Shown in pieces: positions 1 to 7,204 of a stretch of 14,990 bases of DNA. The number at the start of each line of letters is the position of its first letter. Positions within the stretch are counted from its first letter, which is position 1. The notes under the pieces were generated by a model, which saw only the letters and a program-made list of their open reading frames with translations, searched no databases and was not told the DNA's origin. The position numbers were made by a program, and so were the translations under genes. Source of the stretch: Candidatus Zixiibacteriota bacterium (GTDB taxonomy: Bacteria > Zixibacteria > MSB-5A5 > SM23-73-2); contig JAUWYR010000052.1 in assembly GCA_030615745.1 (NCBI GenBank), positions 1 to 14,990 on the forward strand, written 5' to 3'.

Positions 1-2319
1 ATCTGTAAGATAGCAGCTCCCTGAGCCATCGAAATCTGTTGGTGGGTCACCACGATCGCCACCGCCAACAGGAACGCCGCGTTCCCAGGCGCCATCAGTA
101 AGAGAAGTGCTATTTTCCACAATCCAGCCAAGATCAGTTTCGCAGTTGTCAACGAACACAGGTATGAGCTCTCCAACGATCGAAGAGTAGGTAGTGGCAG
201 GAGCATCAGATGGGCTGTATATCACTCCAGCCAAGACTCCTTCGGCGCTGAAATAGTATTCTGGCGTGTCATCACAGCTCGCTGGTGACAATGTGGCTTC
301 ATAAAGGCCTCCGCCTAAAGATACAAGCGGTGAGGTAAGATAGGTGCCACCGTCGTAACGATAATGAAGCATCCCTGTCCCCGGGATATACGAATCAGAG
401 AATTCTTTGATCTGTACTGTGATAGTGGTAGGAACACCCGGGTCAAGGTACTCAGGCAGACCATCAGGTAAAAGGATGCTCAAAAGTGGAGGAGGAGCTC
501 CAAGATCAGGATTGCCCCAAAGTGCTCCCCACTCAAACATTTCATACTTAACATCAGACCATAGCCCGTTGGTGTACATTTCTCTCAGTGCCCATTGATG
601 AGCATTACCCTGAGTGTAATCTCCAGAGGTAACACAGGTGGTAAAAAAGTAATCTAACGACTGACTGGAGCCGTCGTTTGGATCGTTCCAGCCTGGCATT
701 CCATAGGCAACCTTAGTAGCTCCTACAAAACCAACTGCACCCTGTTTTAGCATGGCCTGACCAATGTTAAGATAATCAGTATCAGAATTGCTGCAGGCAT
801 CAGCAAATACAATGGCAGGATAGTCATCATTTAGAGAAGGACAGTCACTTGATGCGATAAATGCAGGTGCACCAAGCCCATAAATGTGACATGATGTTGG
901 TGAACCATGTCCTGCCCAATTGACAAAAGCGTATTTGCCAGCAGGCCAAACTGACATAACATTACTATGTAAAAGCGGGTAATCACAATCATACGAGGAC
1001 CAATAATCTGAATTTTTCTCATACATTCTTGTCATAGTCCAATCAGACATCCACGGCTGGTCGACCTTCGCTTCCATAAGAACTGCATTGTCGGTGTCAT
1101 ACCAGAAGAAGGCGCCCAAAAGGAGAATGTTTTTCCTAAATGTTGGGTCATCGTTATGTTCATAAGCAACAGACTTTTCACAAATGCTTAAAACAGTTGC
1201 AGGATCGCTCCAGGGGATGCGACCAACGTTTACTTCTGAATAAAAATCAATGGGATCTGAGTCTTCACCATATTGATGATCCCCATCAGCATCCCAGGAC
1301 TGACTATCCGGAAGGGAGAGCTCAGCATAGTAGAAATCGGTCTCTGGTTTTCCATATCCCACGTCCTGCCATGTACGGCGCATGGGCACATCATCGTAAT
1401 GACCAACAAGTAACACATCTTCAATGCCCCATTCACCTGAGGGGTATTTATCTCTGAGAAAATTTCTCATTTTCTCAGCCAGATCGTAACCATCATAGTT
1501 GGAATCGATCCAAGAGGTCGTTACTACCTTCACGGTTCTGCCTTTGTAGACTTCCCAGTCCACCAAAGGCGCCACAGATGAGGTCAATGACTCAAGAGTA
1601 ATGATAACAAAATCATAGTCTTCTCTACCTGTCGTACCGCTTGGGTACCAGTTCTTAGCTTGATCACAATTTAGGATAAATTCCTCCGCGATTCGTTCTG
1701 TCCGCGGAATGTTATCAATCATAATATCTTCAAAAGAAAAATTTTCCGGAATAGTATAGCTTATGTGGACAGTGACTTCAGGATAATACGTTAATTGACC
1801 AGACAGAGGACGATAGGTAAACGGTGTGACTCTCACATCTACCAAGTTATACCTTCTGAAACCTGCGGTGCGAACAACTTCTCCAACCGAAGCTGGGTAT
1901 GACTCATCGCTTCCATAAACTGAGTTAAAGTTCTCCTCATACATTTTTTTATCTTGTTCATAGATAAGAGGATCTTCCTGGCCTATCACTCTGGGTAAAG
2001 GCGCAGGAGAAATTTCGTAGATTCCAGGAAGCGTTATACCTTCATGAGTATCAAAGGTAACTTCATCAACCTCAGCTCCAGAAGGAATTGCTATAGCGAA
2101 GATTTTTGATGGTAAGTTTGGCTTTCCTGGAACTAGTAGACGACCAAAGTTCTCAACAGAGATCTCATATCCTTGTTCAGTGTCTTTAATCTCATATGTT
2201 CCAATAGGTATGGTTACACTAATTTCTTCATCAGCAGTTACGACAACACTGGTTATCATCAGCATCACTACAAAAAAAACCACTACCATTCTGTCCCTTT
2301 TCATCTTAGCATTTTTCAT
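1..2319 (-). CDS. Secreted gingipain-family (C25) cysteine peptidase, C-terminus beyond window
   Basis: The frame stays open from ATG 2319 to base 1 (773 codons), so the C-terminus is missing. An AGGAG ribosome site (2326-2330) lies six bases before the ATG. Residues 1-28 form a signal peptide (basic [11 protein letters not shown] followed by a V/F/M-rich core). Residues of about 30-230 resemble the C25 propeptide. The catalytic domain then carries the expected His-Cys pair: His471 in NWAGHGSP and Cys509 in FADACSNSD, 38 residues apart, as in gingipains. After about residue 600 comes a beta-rich region containing DNCETDLGW and [17 protein letters not shown], a pattern common in large extracellular proteins of uncultured bacteria. 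It is probably an exported or surface endopeptidase. Family assignment is firm; substrate specificity and sorting signal cannot be judged without the C-terminus. No stop or frameshift is seen. Confidence 0.9.
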   Translation of the reverse strand, partial: MKNAKMKRDRMVVVFFVVMLMITSVVVTADEEISVTIPIGTYEIKDTEQGYEISVENFGRLLVPGKPNLPSKIFAIAIPSGAEVDEVTFDTHEGITLPGIYEISPAPLPRVIGQEDPLIYEQDKKMYEENFNSVYGSDESYPASVGEVVRTAGFRRYNLVDVRVTPFTYRPLSGQLTYYPEVTVHISYTIPENFSFEDIMIDNIPRTERIAEEFILNCDQAKNWYPSGTTGREDYDFVIITLESLTSSVAPLVDWEVYKGRTVKVVTTSWIDSNYDGYDLAEKMRNFLRDKYPSGEWGIEDVLLVGHYDDVPMRRTWQDVGYGKPETDFYYAELSLPDSQSWDADGDHQYGEDSDPIDFYSEVNVGRIPWSDPATVLSICEKSVAYEHNDDPTFRKNILLLGAFFWYDTDNAVLMEAKVDQPWMSDWTMTRMYEKNSDYWSSYDCDYPLLHSNVMSVWPAGKYAFVNWAGHGSPTSCHIYGLGAPAFIASSDCPSLNDDYPAIVFADACSNSDTDYLNIGQAMLKQGAVGFVGATKVAYGMPGWNDPNDGSSQSLDYFFTTCVTSGDYTQGNAHQWALREMYTNGLWSDVKYEMFEWGALWGNPDLGAPPPLLSILLPDGLPEYLDPGVPTTITVQIKEFSDSYIPGTGMLHYRYDGGTYLTSPLVSLGGGLYEATLSPASCDDTPEYYFSAEGVLAGVIYSPSDAPATTYSSIVGELIPVFVDNCETDLGWIVENSTSLTDGAWERGVPVGGGDRGDPPTDFDGSGSCYLTD

Positions 2320-2386
2320 TTTTTTCTCCTTTTTAAGGTTATAGGCTCACCACATTCTATGCTATAATATATTTGAAACCACTAAG

Positions 2387-2414
2387 ATTATAACTCAAAA
2401 ATGCAAAAAGTCAA
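2387..2414 (-). promoter_or_regulatory. Sigma70-type promoter for the C25 peptidase gene
   Basis: On the minus strand a TTGACT -35 box (2409-2414) is separated by 16 bases from a perfect TATAAT -10 box (2387-2392). Transcription would start near 2380 and leave a leader of about 60 bases before ATG 2319. This is the clearest promoter in the window and indicates that the peptidase gene has its own transcript. Confidence 0.7.
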
Positions 2415-2442
2415 GCGTAAATCTCGCAAAATTATTCTGTAG

Positions 2443-2494
2443 GGGAGAGGCTTGTTGAGCTTAGCGAAATCCCGATTTATCAGGGTCCTCTCCC
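2443..2494. repeat. Nested palindromic element upstream of the peptidase gene
   Basis: An 8-bp perfect inverted repeat, GGGAGAGG (2443-2450) and CCTCTCCC (2487-2494), encloses a second imperfect stem, CCCGAT (2471-2476) with ATCAGGG (2479-2485). No T-tract follows on either strand, so it is not a simple intrinsic terminator. It looks like a REP-type intergenic palindrome. It lies upstream of the peptidase promoter. Confidence 0.45.
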
Positions 2495-2540
2495 AACCAC
2501 CTGCAGGAAACCACAAGGGCCTCCCTACCTATTTTCAGGA

Positions 2541-2571
2541 CTGTCGGGGGTTTTTTTATACCACCCGACAG
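2541..2571. repeat. Hairpin with 8-bp stem
   Basis: CTGTCGGG (2541-2548) is the exact reverse complement of CCCGACAG (2564-2571). The 15-base loop contains a run of seven T. The T-run sits in the loop rather than after the stem, so terminator function is doubtful. Confidence 0.4.
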
Positions 2572-2597
2572 AACCTTAAGCACAGAGGAGAGTTTTC

Positions 2598-2791
2598 GAC
2601 GCAACTATTTAAGAGCAGAACAGAGGGGTAACCTTCTGCTACCTCCTTTCGGTTATTTGGTTAAAATCAATATGCGTATGCATGCGTTCCGTATAACGAC
2701 TTCAAACCAAAGAAGGTAGCCTTTCATAAAATTACGCGTAGAGGAGCCTTTTTTAAGCGTCGGTAGTAGAGCTCCTGACGCAACTATTTAA
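2598..2791. repeat. Direct 15-mer repeat and nested inverted repeats in non-coding DNA
   Basis: The 15-mer GACGCAACTATTTAA occurs at 2598-2612 and again at 2777-2791, 179 bases apart in the same orientation. Between the copies are two longer imperfect stems. GCTACC (2638-2643) pairs with GGTAGC (2715-2720), with further T/C-rich against A/G-rich pairing inside. GCGT plus AGGAGC (2736-2747) pairs with GCTCCT plus ACGC (2771-2781). I see no credible ORF here. The layout suggests remnants of a small non-autonomous repeat element. Confidence 0.4.
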
Positions 2792-2805
2792 AAGTGGTCA
2801 CAAAA

Positions 2806-2836
2806 GCTGGGGCAGGGGATAAACCCCTGCCCCAGC
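2806..2836. repeat. Perfect 13-bp GC-rich hairpin
   Basis: GCTGGGGCAGGGG (2806-2818) and CCCCTGCCCCAGC (2824-2836) form a perfect 13-bp stem around a five-base loop. On the minus strand the stem is followed by only TTTTG, so it is at most a weak back-up terminator behind the stronger one at 2859-2905. It may instead belong to the palindromic repeat cluster. Confidence 0.45.
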
Positions 2837-2858
2837 AAAAATAAACTAAATTTTTCCT

Positions 2859-2905
2859 AAAAAAAACACCTTTGCCCACGCTCCCTCCTAACACGTGGGC
2901 AAAGG
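2859..2905 (-). terminator. Intrinsic terminator closing the folC transcript
   Basis: CCTTTGCCCACG (2869-2880) and CGTGGGCAAAGG (2894-2905) make a perfect 12-bp stem. Read on the minus strand, the stem is followed by TG and then eight T (2866-2859). It lies about 265 bases past the folC stop, with no gene between, and is the natural end of the long minus-strand run. On the plus strand no T-tract follows. Confidence 0.8.
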
Positions 2906-3170
2906 TTAGCAGAAGAGTTAATCCGGGAAGGGGGCTTTACTGCCATTGTTCTATATAACAAAATCTATGCCATAATTAACAGAATACCAAATAAACTTGA
3001 CTACTATAATTCTTTATCTATAAACAGCTTAGGCGGTCGCAGAAAAAATCCAAACCTGAAAGAACAGATTAACCGCAGATTTCTGCGATAAGAAATCTGG
3101 GGCAGATTTAAAAATCTGTCCCTACTTCTCAAAAATACTAAAGGTTAAAAAAATATTAATTTCCCACTTA
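2906..3170. other. Non-coding 3' region of folC with two hairpins
   Basis: No gene is seen. CAGATTTCT (3076-3084) pairs with AGAAATCTG (3091-3099) around a six-base loop. Immediately after, GGGCAGATT (3100-3108) pairs with AATCTGTCCC (3113-3122) with one bulge. The two stems share the CAGATT/AATCTG sequence, so alternative pairings are possible. A plus-strand TTGACT (2997-3002), 16 bases, TATAAA (3019-3024) resembles a promoter that would read antisense into folC; this is weak evidence on its own. Confidence 0.35.
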
Positions 3171-4460
3171 TCAACGCAATTTTTTGCGTTTCTCCTCGAA
3201 AATCTCTAATAATTCTCCAACCACAAAATGAGAACCAGTTACACAAATAGCATCTTTTAAACTCACCTTACTTAAAGCAAACTTATAAGCATCTTCTATT
3301 TTTGAAATAACAGCATAGGTCACTTTATGCTTTTTTATCTCTTTTTCAAGTAGGGCAACATCTAAAGCCTTGTGATACGAGGGTTGAGTGAGGATGATAA
3401 AATCAGCATATCCAGAAAGGGTTTTAAGCATTTTGGGGTAATCTTTCCCCTCGACTACCCCGAAGATAATTATCATCTTCTTATCAGGTATAAGCTTTTT
3501 AAGTGAACGGACTAAAACCTTTATTCCCTCTGGATTATGTGCAACATCGATTATAACCAAAGGTTTTTTTCTTAAAACCTCAAGCCTCCCTTTCCAATCT
3601 ATCTTATTTAAACCCTTTCTAATCGCCTCCTCAGTAATATTCCAACCCTTTTTTTCGATTTGTTCACAAGCACAAACAGAGGTAACTGCATTCAAAACCT
3701 GATGTTCTCCTGCTAAATTTATTTTTAAGTTTTTATATTCTACCGAATCTAAAAACAAAGAAAAAACAGACCCTGAAAAAGTGCTTTTTTCGATCTCCCA
3801 CTTACAAGAATTTCCAATTGGGATAAACAGGGAGTTTTTTTCAGAACACAGGGATTCAAAGACTTCAAGTATCTCATATTTTCCATCCATAACAATGGTA
3901 GGAACACCTTTTTTTATTATCCCTCCCTTTTCTGATGCTATCTGAAGCAAGGTCTTTCCCAAATGTTCAGTGTGATCAAAACTGATTTTAGTTATGACAG
4001 CAATTTCAGGATTTATCACATTGGTAGAGTCCAACCTACCCCCTAATCCTGTCTCCACCATAGCTAAATCAACTTTTTTTTCAGCAAAATAAGAAAAAGC
4101 TAAAGCGGTATTCACCTCAAAAAAAGTGTATTTGTTCTTATCGATTTCCCGTTTGACATTTTTAACAAATGATAAAATGAAATCTTTTTCTATTTTTTTA
4201 CCGCACACTCTCACCCTTTCCCTGAAATCGACCAGATGAGGTGAGGTAAAAAGTCCAGTTTTATATCCCGCTTCACATAGAATCGACTCAAGCATTGAAG
4301 CCACAGACCCTTTTCCATTAGTTCCAGCTATATGAATCGACTTAAATTTGAGATGCGGGTTTCCAACATAGCTTAAAAGTGAGGTTATGTTCTCAAGACC
4401 TAATTTTATCCCGAATCTTTCTAAGCCAAAGATATAGGCGAGAGTTTGCTGGTAATTCAT
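3171..4460 (-). CDS. folC: Folylpolyglutamate synthase / dihydrofolate synthase
   Basis: This Mur-ligase-family enzyme adds glutamate to (dihydro)folate using ATP in the cytoplasm. From ATG 4460 it is 429 residues, normal for FolC. MNYQQTLAYIF and LERFGIKLGLENI are the typical N-terminus. The ATP-binding loop GTNGKGS is at about residues 46-52. SFDHTEHLG and the following EKGGIIK lie in the central domain, and DVAHNPEG opens the C-terminal domain. The frame also remains open to a GTG at 4502 that would add 14 residues; I prefer ATG 4460 because it matches the family start, although neither has a clear ribosome site. It is the last gene of the run, separated from accD by 286 bases with several hairpins, so its expression may be partly independent. 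The terminator at 2859-2905 follows. Confidence 0.93.
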   Translation of the reverse strand: MNYQQTLAYIFGLERFGIKLGLENITSLLSYVGNPHLKFKSIHIAGTNGKGSVASMLESILCEAGYKTGLFTSPHLVDFRERVRVCGKKIEKDFILSFVKNVKREIDKNKYTFFEVNTALAFSYFAEKKVDLAMVETGLGGRLDSTNVINPEIAVITKISFDHTEHLGKTLLQIASEKGGIIKKGVPTIVMDGKYEILEVFESLCSEKNSLFIPIGNSCKWEIEKSTFSGSVFSLFLDSVEYKNLKINLAGEHQVLNAVTSVCACEQIEKKGWNITEEAIRKGLNKIDWKGRLEVLRKKPLVIIDVAHNPEGIKVLVRSLKKLIPDKKMIIIFGVVEGKDYPKMLKTLSGYADFIILTQPSYHKALDVALLEKEIKKHKVTYAVISKIEDAYKFALSKVSLKDAICVTGSHFVVGELLEIFEEKRKKLR

Positions 4461-4746
4461 AACTAATCTGATGCATCGGCAAAAGGATTTGCTGATGCTC
4501 ACAGCTTCAAAAAATCAACAAGGTCAATCCTGATAAATCCTAAGTTCCGGGCGGATGTTATCATCCGCCCTTATTCCAACTATTGAATCAAAAAATCGGT
4601 TAATTCGACACATTTCTCTCAAATATCATTCTCCCTTGTTCCTCATTAGCAAAAACAAGTTTTCGCACTCCTTTCTGGAATGTAACAACTTGTTGTTACA
4701 AATACTCTTTCCTCTCTGGATGATAACATCCAGAGAGAACGAAATA
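4461..4746. repeat. accD-folC spacer with three hairpins, two sharing an inverted core
   Basis: Three perfect stems occupy this gap. GGGCGGATG (4549-4557) pairs with CATCCGCCC (4562-4570) around TTAT. TGTAACAAC (4681-4689) pairs with GTTGTTACA (4692-4700) around TT. CTCTCTGGATG (4712-4722) pairs with CATCCAGAGAG (4727-4737) around ATAA and begins ten bases past the accD stop. The 14-base core of the first (4553-4566) is the exact reverse complement of the core of the third (4718-4731). None is followed by a T-tract on the minus strand. They may stabilise or process the transcript, or be ends of a small repeat element. No convincing ORF is present. Confidence 0.5.
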
Positions 4747-5583
4747 TTAACTCAGATATTCCAACATCAAAGAAATTATTCTTTTCAAATCCTTTCTTTC
4801 TGCTATTACATCCAAAAATCCGTGCTCTAAGAAAAACTCAGAGGATTGGAATCCCTCGGGTAGTTTTTGCCCTATGGTTTGCTGGATCACCCTTGGTCCT
4901 GCAAAACCTAAAAGAGCTTTAGGCTCAGCGATTATCACATCTCCTAGGGAGGCATAGCTTGCCATCACCCCTGCGGTGGTAGGATTAGTTAAAACTGAGA
5001 TGTAAGGTATCCTTAAGTCGGAAAGTCTTGCTAAAAGGGCGGAGGTTTTAGCCATCTGCATAAGGGATAGTATCCCCTCCTGCATCCTGGCTCCACCTGA
5101 ACAGGAAACGATAACCAAAGGGATTTTTCTCTCAGCAGAACGCTCAATTGCACGTGCGACCTTCTCACCCACCACAGAACCCATACTCCCTCCAATAAAA
5201 CCGAAATCCATAACCCCAAAGCTAACCTCCATTCGGTTGATTTTACCTATCCCGGTGATAACAGCATCGGATAAACCAGTCTTTTTCTTGGAATTCTTTA
5301 CCCTATCTGGATACCTTTTTGAATCCTTGAATTTCAAAGGGTCAGCGGAGGTTAAATTCTTGTCATATTCCTCAAGGTTTCCTTTATCCAGAAGTATATT
5401 TATGTAATCTCTGCTTTTAAGCTTGAAATGAAATCCACAGCTTTTGCAAACCCAGAAGTCCTTCTCCAGCTCCTTCATATAGATTATCTCACCACAACCC
5501 TCACATTTAGTCCACAAGCCGTCAGGAATCTCCTTTTTTTTCTGGGAGATTAAACCCTCTTTTACTTTTCTAAACCACTCCAT
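4747..5583 (-). CDS. accD: Acetyl-CoA carboxylase carboxyltransferase beta subunit
   Basis: With AccA this subunit transfers the carboxyl group from carboxybiotin to acetyl-CoA, giving malonyl-CoA for fatty acid synthesis. The 278 residues match the usual AccD length. An N-terminal zinc ribbon is visible as Cys27/Cys30 and Cys46/Cys49 (KCEGC and VCKSC). The crotonase-like carboxyltransferase domain follows, with VSCSGGARMQEG, LTNPTTAGVMAS, GFAGPRVIQQTIGQ and a C-terminal LEHGFLDVI. Start is ATG 5583, 34 bases after the rimI stop, without an obvious ribosome site. accA and the biotin carboxylase genes are not in the window. A hairpin begins ten bases after the stop. Confidence 0.96.
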   Translation of the reverse strand: MEWFRKVKEGLISQKKKEIPDGLWTKCEGCGEIIYMKELEKDFWVCKSCGFHFKLKSRDYINILLDKGNLEEYDKNLTSADPLKFKDSKRYPDRVKNSKKKTGLSDAVITGIGKINRMEVSFGVMDFGFIGGSMGSVVGEKVARAIERSAERKIPLVIVSCSGGARMQEGILSLMQMAKTSALLARLSDLRIPYISVLTNPTTAGVMASYASLGDVIIAEPKALLGFAGPRVIQQTIGQKLPEGFQSSEFFLEHGFLDVIAERKDLKRIISLMLEYLS

Positions 5584-5617
5584 AGTAAATTTTAAAATAA
5601 AACTAAATTTATTTTTA

Positions 5618-6076
5618 TCAAAGAAGAATTTTCTCCAATATTAACGAATCTTCCACGGGGAATCTATAATAACTTTTCCTTTTTCCTATTATTTTAAATC
5701 CGAATTTATTATAAAGATTTATCGCCTCCTTATTAAATTTTCTTACGTCTAAAGTTATCCTTTTTAAAAAATTTAATTCTGCATAACTTATTATCTTCTC
5801 CATGATTTTTTTCCCTATTCCTTTTTTCCTAAAAAGAGGTGCCACCGCGATATTAGCTATCTGAAGCTCACCTAAAAATATCCAGAGGCAGGCATATCCG
5901 ACCACATTTTGATTCAGCTTAGCGACCAAGGGATAGGCTAAAGCGTTACTAATCTCGTCTAAAAAGAATTCTTTTTTCCAGGGGTCGGAAAAACTTTGGT
6001 TCTCTATTTCGACTACTTCATCTACATCATCGACTCCCATCTTTTTTATAATTAAATTTTTTAAATCCTCATTCAT
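5618..6076 (-). CDS. rimI: GNAT N-acetyltransferase, RimI-like
   Basis: RimI proteins acetylate the N-terminus of ribosomal protein S18 using acetyl-CoA, and related N-alpha-acetyltransferases are often encoded beside t6A genes. The single GNAT domain is visible: early IENQSFSDPW, the acetyl-CoA loop in IAVAPLFRKKGIGKK, and the late NLYNKFGFKIIGKRKSYY region typical of RimI. I start it at ATG 6076 (152 residues), which overlaps the tsaB stop by eight bases (ATGAATGA) and implies translational coupling. An in-frame ATG at 6112 would add 12 residues and overlap tsaB by 44 bases. The gene neighbourhood strengthens the RimI call over a generic acetyltransferase; the true substrate is not shown by sequence. 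Confidence 0.88.
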   Translation of the reverse strand: MNEDLKNLIIKKMGVDDVDEVVEIENQSFSDPWKKEFFLDEISNALAYPLVAKLNQNVVGYACLWIFLGELQIANIAVAPLFRKKGIGKKIMEKIISYAELNFLKRITLDVRKFNKEAINLYNKFGFKIIGKRKSYYRFPVEDSLILEKILL

Positions 6077-6758
6077 TTTTGAACTTAAGCTCAGCCTCCG
6101 ATTCTCTGACATATAAGGGGACTAATAAGCTTAAATCCTCGATTTTATTCTTTTTGAACTTTTCAAGACCCAATTTCGCAACTGCCACACCACTGGGCAA
6201 AGAATTTTCACCTAAAAGATAATGAACTTTCTTCCTTTTTACAATCTTTTCTAACCTTTCTTTGAAAACAAAGACACCAGGACCAGAAAAAAGGACTTTA
6301 TCTGGTAGATTTTTTACTAACTTTTCCAAAGATAACACAAAATAAGGTGATTTTCTTTTGACCACACCATCTTTTGTATCGTAGACCGCAGAATAAACCT
6401 GTTTTTTTTTGGCATCTATCAAAGGAACCACAGAATATAAAGAGAAAAGGGAAAGTGAAGCTAATGCATCCAGGGTAGGGACAGCTACCACAGGCTTCCC
6501 AGTTGCAAAACTTAAACCTTTGATTGTGGAAAGCCCAATCCTTAAACCAGTAAAAGAGCCGGGACCTATGGAGATTGAGAAACCATCCAGATCAGTTGTT
6601 TTAAGTTTTAAACTCTTCAGAAGATAATCAATAAAATTCAGAAGAATTTCTGAGTAAGTGATTTTAACATCGAATTTCATCTCAGCTAAAACTTTTCCAT
6701 CCTCAATTATTCCTATTGAGGCGAGCATCGTCGCAGTATCTATTCCCAATATCTTCAT
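6069..6758 (-). CDS. tsaB: tRNA t6A biosynthesis protein TsaB
   Basis: TsaB is an ASKHA-fold partner of TsaD. Together with TsaE they transfer threonylcarbamoyl to A37 of ANN-decoding tRNAs. The 229-residue protein opens with MKILGIDTAT, the phosphate-1-like strand. It carries SISIGPGSFTGLRIGL followed by IKGLSFATGKPVVAVPTLDAL, which is diagnostic of the TsaB/YeaZ family. Length is normal. The ATG at 6758 overlaps the tsaE stop (ATGA, four bases), and its own stop overlaps the rimI start. tsaD and tsaC are not in the window. Confidence 0.95.
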   Translation of the reverse strand: MKILGIDTATMLASIGIIEDGKVLAEMKFDVKITYSEILLNFIDYLLKSLKLKTTDLDGFSISIGPGSFTGLRIGLSTIKGLSFATGKPVVAVPTLDALASLSLFSLYSVVPLIDAKKKQVYSAVYDTKDGVVKRKSPYFVLSLEKLVKNLPDKVLFSGPGVFVFKERLEKIVKRKKVHYLLGENSLPSGVAVAKLGLEKFKKNKIEDLSLLVPLYVRESEAELKFKNE

Positions 6759-7198
6759 TTGTCTTCGATCTTTTTTATTTTTATCTCCCTTTTTTTCTCA
6801 GAGAGTATTTTTAAATTTATATCGATTCTATCTTTGGGCAAAAGTTTTTCTGCCTTTTCTGCCCACTCCACAAGGCAAACACCCTCACCGAAAAAATATT
6901 CCTCATAACCTAAATTCTCAAGCTCCTCTTTTTTCTCTAACCTGAAAAGGTCAAAATGATAGATCTTTAATTTCCCATAATATTCATTTATTATAACAAA
7001 GCAAGGGCTTGTAACATTTTTTTTTACACCCAGACCCTTACATATCCCTTGAATCAAGCAGGTCTTACCCGATCCCAAGGGACCGAATAAAGCCACCACA
7101 TCACCAGGTTTTAAAAATCTGGCAAATCTTTTTCCTAATTTTTGCGTCTCCTCACAAGATGAGGTAACAATTTTTTGGTTTAAAAAATCTTTAGGCAA
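6755..7198 (-). CDS. tsaE: tRNA t6A biosynthesis ATPase TsaE
   Basis: TsaE is the small P-loop ATPase that drives turnover of the TsaB-TsaD complex in t6A formation. The Walker A motif GPLGSGKT is at residues 39-46. VTSPCFVIINEY (62-73), HFDLFRL (81-87) and LVEWAEK (109-115) follow in the order seen in the family. At 147 residues it is a normal length. The only suitable start is a TTG at 7198, six bases after the upstream regulator's stop, with no strong ribosome site, so coupling to the upstream gene is likely. It overlaps tsaB by four bases. Confidence 0.94.
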   Translation of the reverse strand: MPKDFLNQKIVTSSCEETQKLGKRFARFLKPGDVVALFGPLGSGKTCLIQGICKGLGVKKNVTSPCFVIINEYYGKLKIYHFDLFRLEKKEELENLGYEEYFFGEGVCLVEWAEKAEKLLPKDRIDINLKILSEKKREIKIKKIEDK

Positions 7199-7204
7199 AA
7201 GATT

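Noticed and set aside
2691-2697. GTATAAC core box as a third attC-like site
   Set aside because: No GTTRRRY partner lies within a plausible distance on either side and the surrounding stems do not place it at a stem end. Kept only as a similarity note.
4600-4668. A 22-residue minus-strand ORF (GTG start) between accD and folC
   Set aside because: The AAGGA motif overlaps the start codon, the frame sits inside a hairpin-rich spacer, and the product is unrecognised. Chance is the simpler explanation.
4555-4830. A 91-codon plus-strand ORF
   Set aside because: It begins inside a hairpin and overlaps the 3' end of accD antisense; it is a by-product of the AT-rich spacer.
6658-6945. A 95-codon plus-strand ORF over tsaB/tsaE
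   Set aside because: It is antisense to two firmly identified genes and has no start signal.
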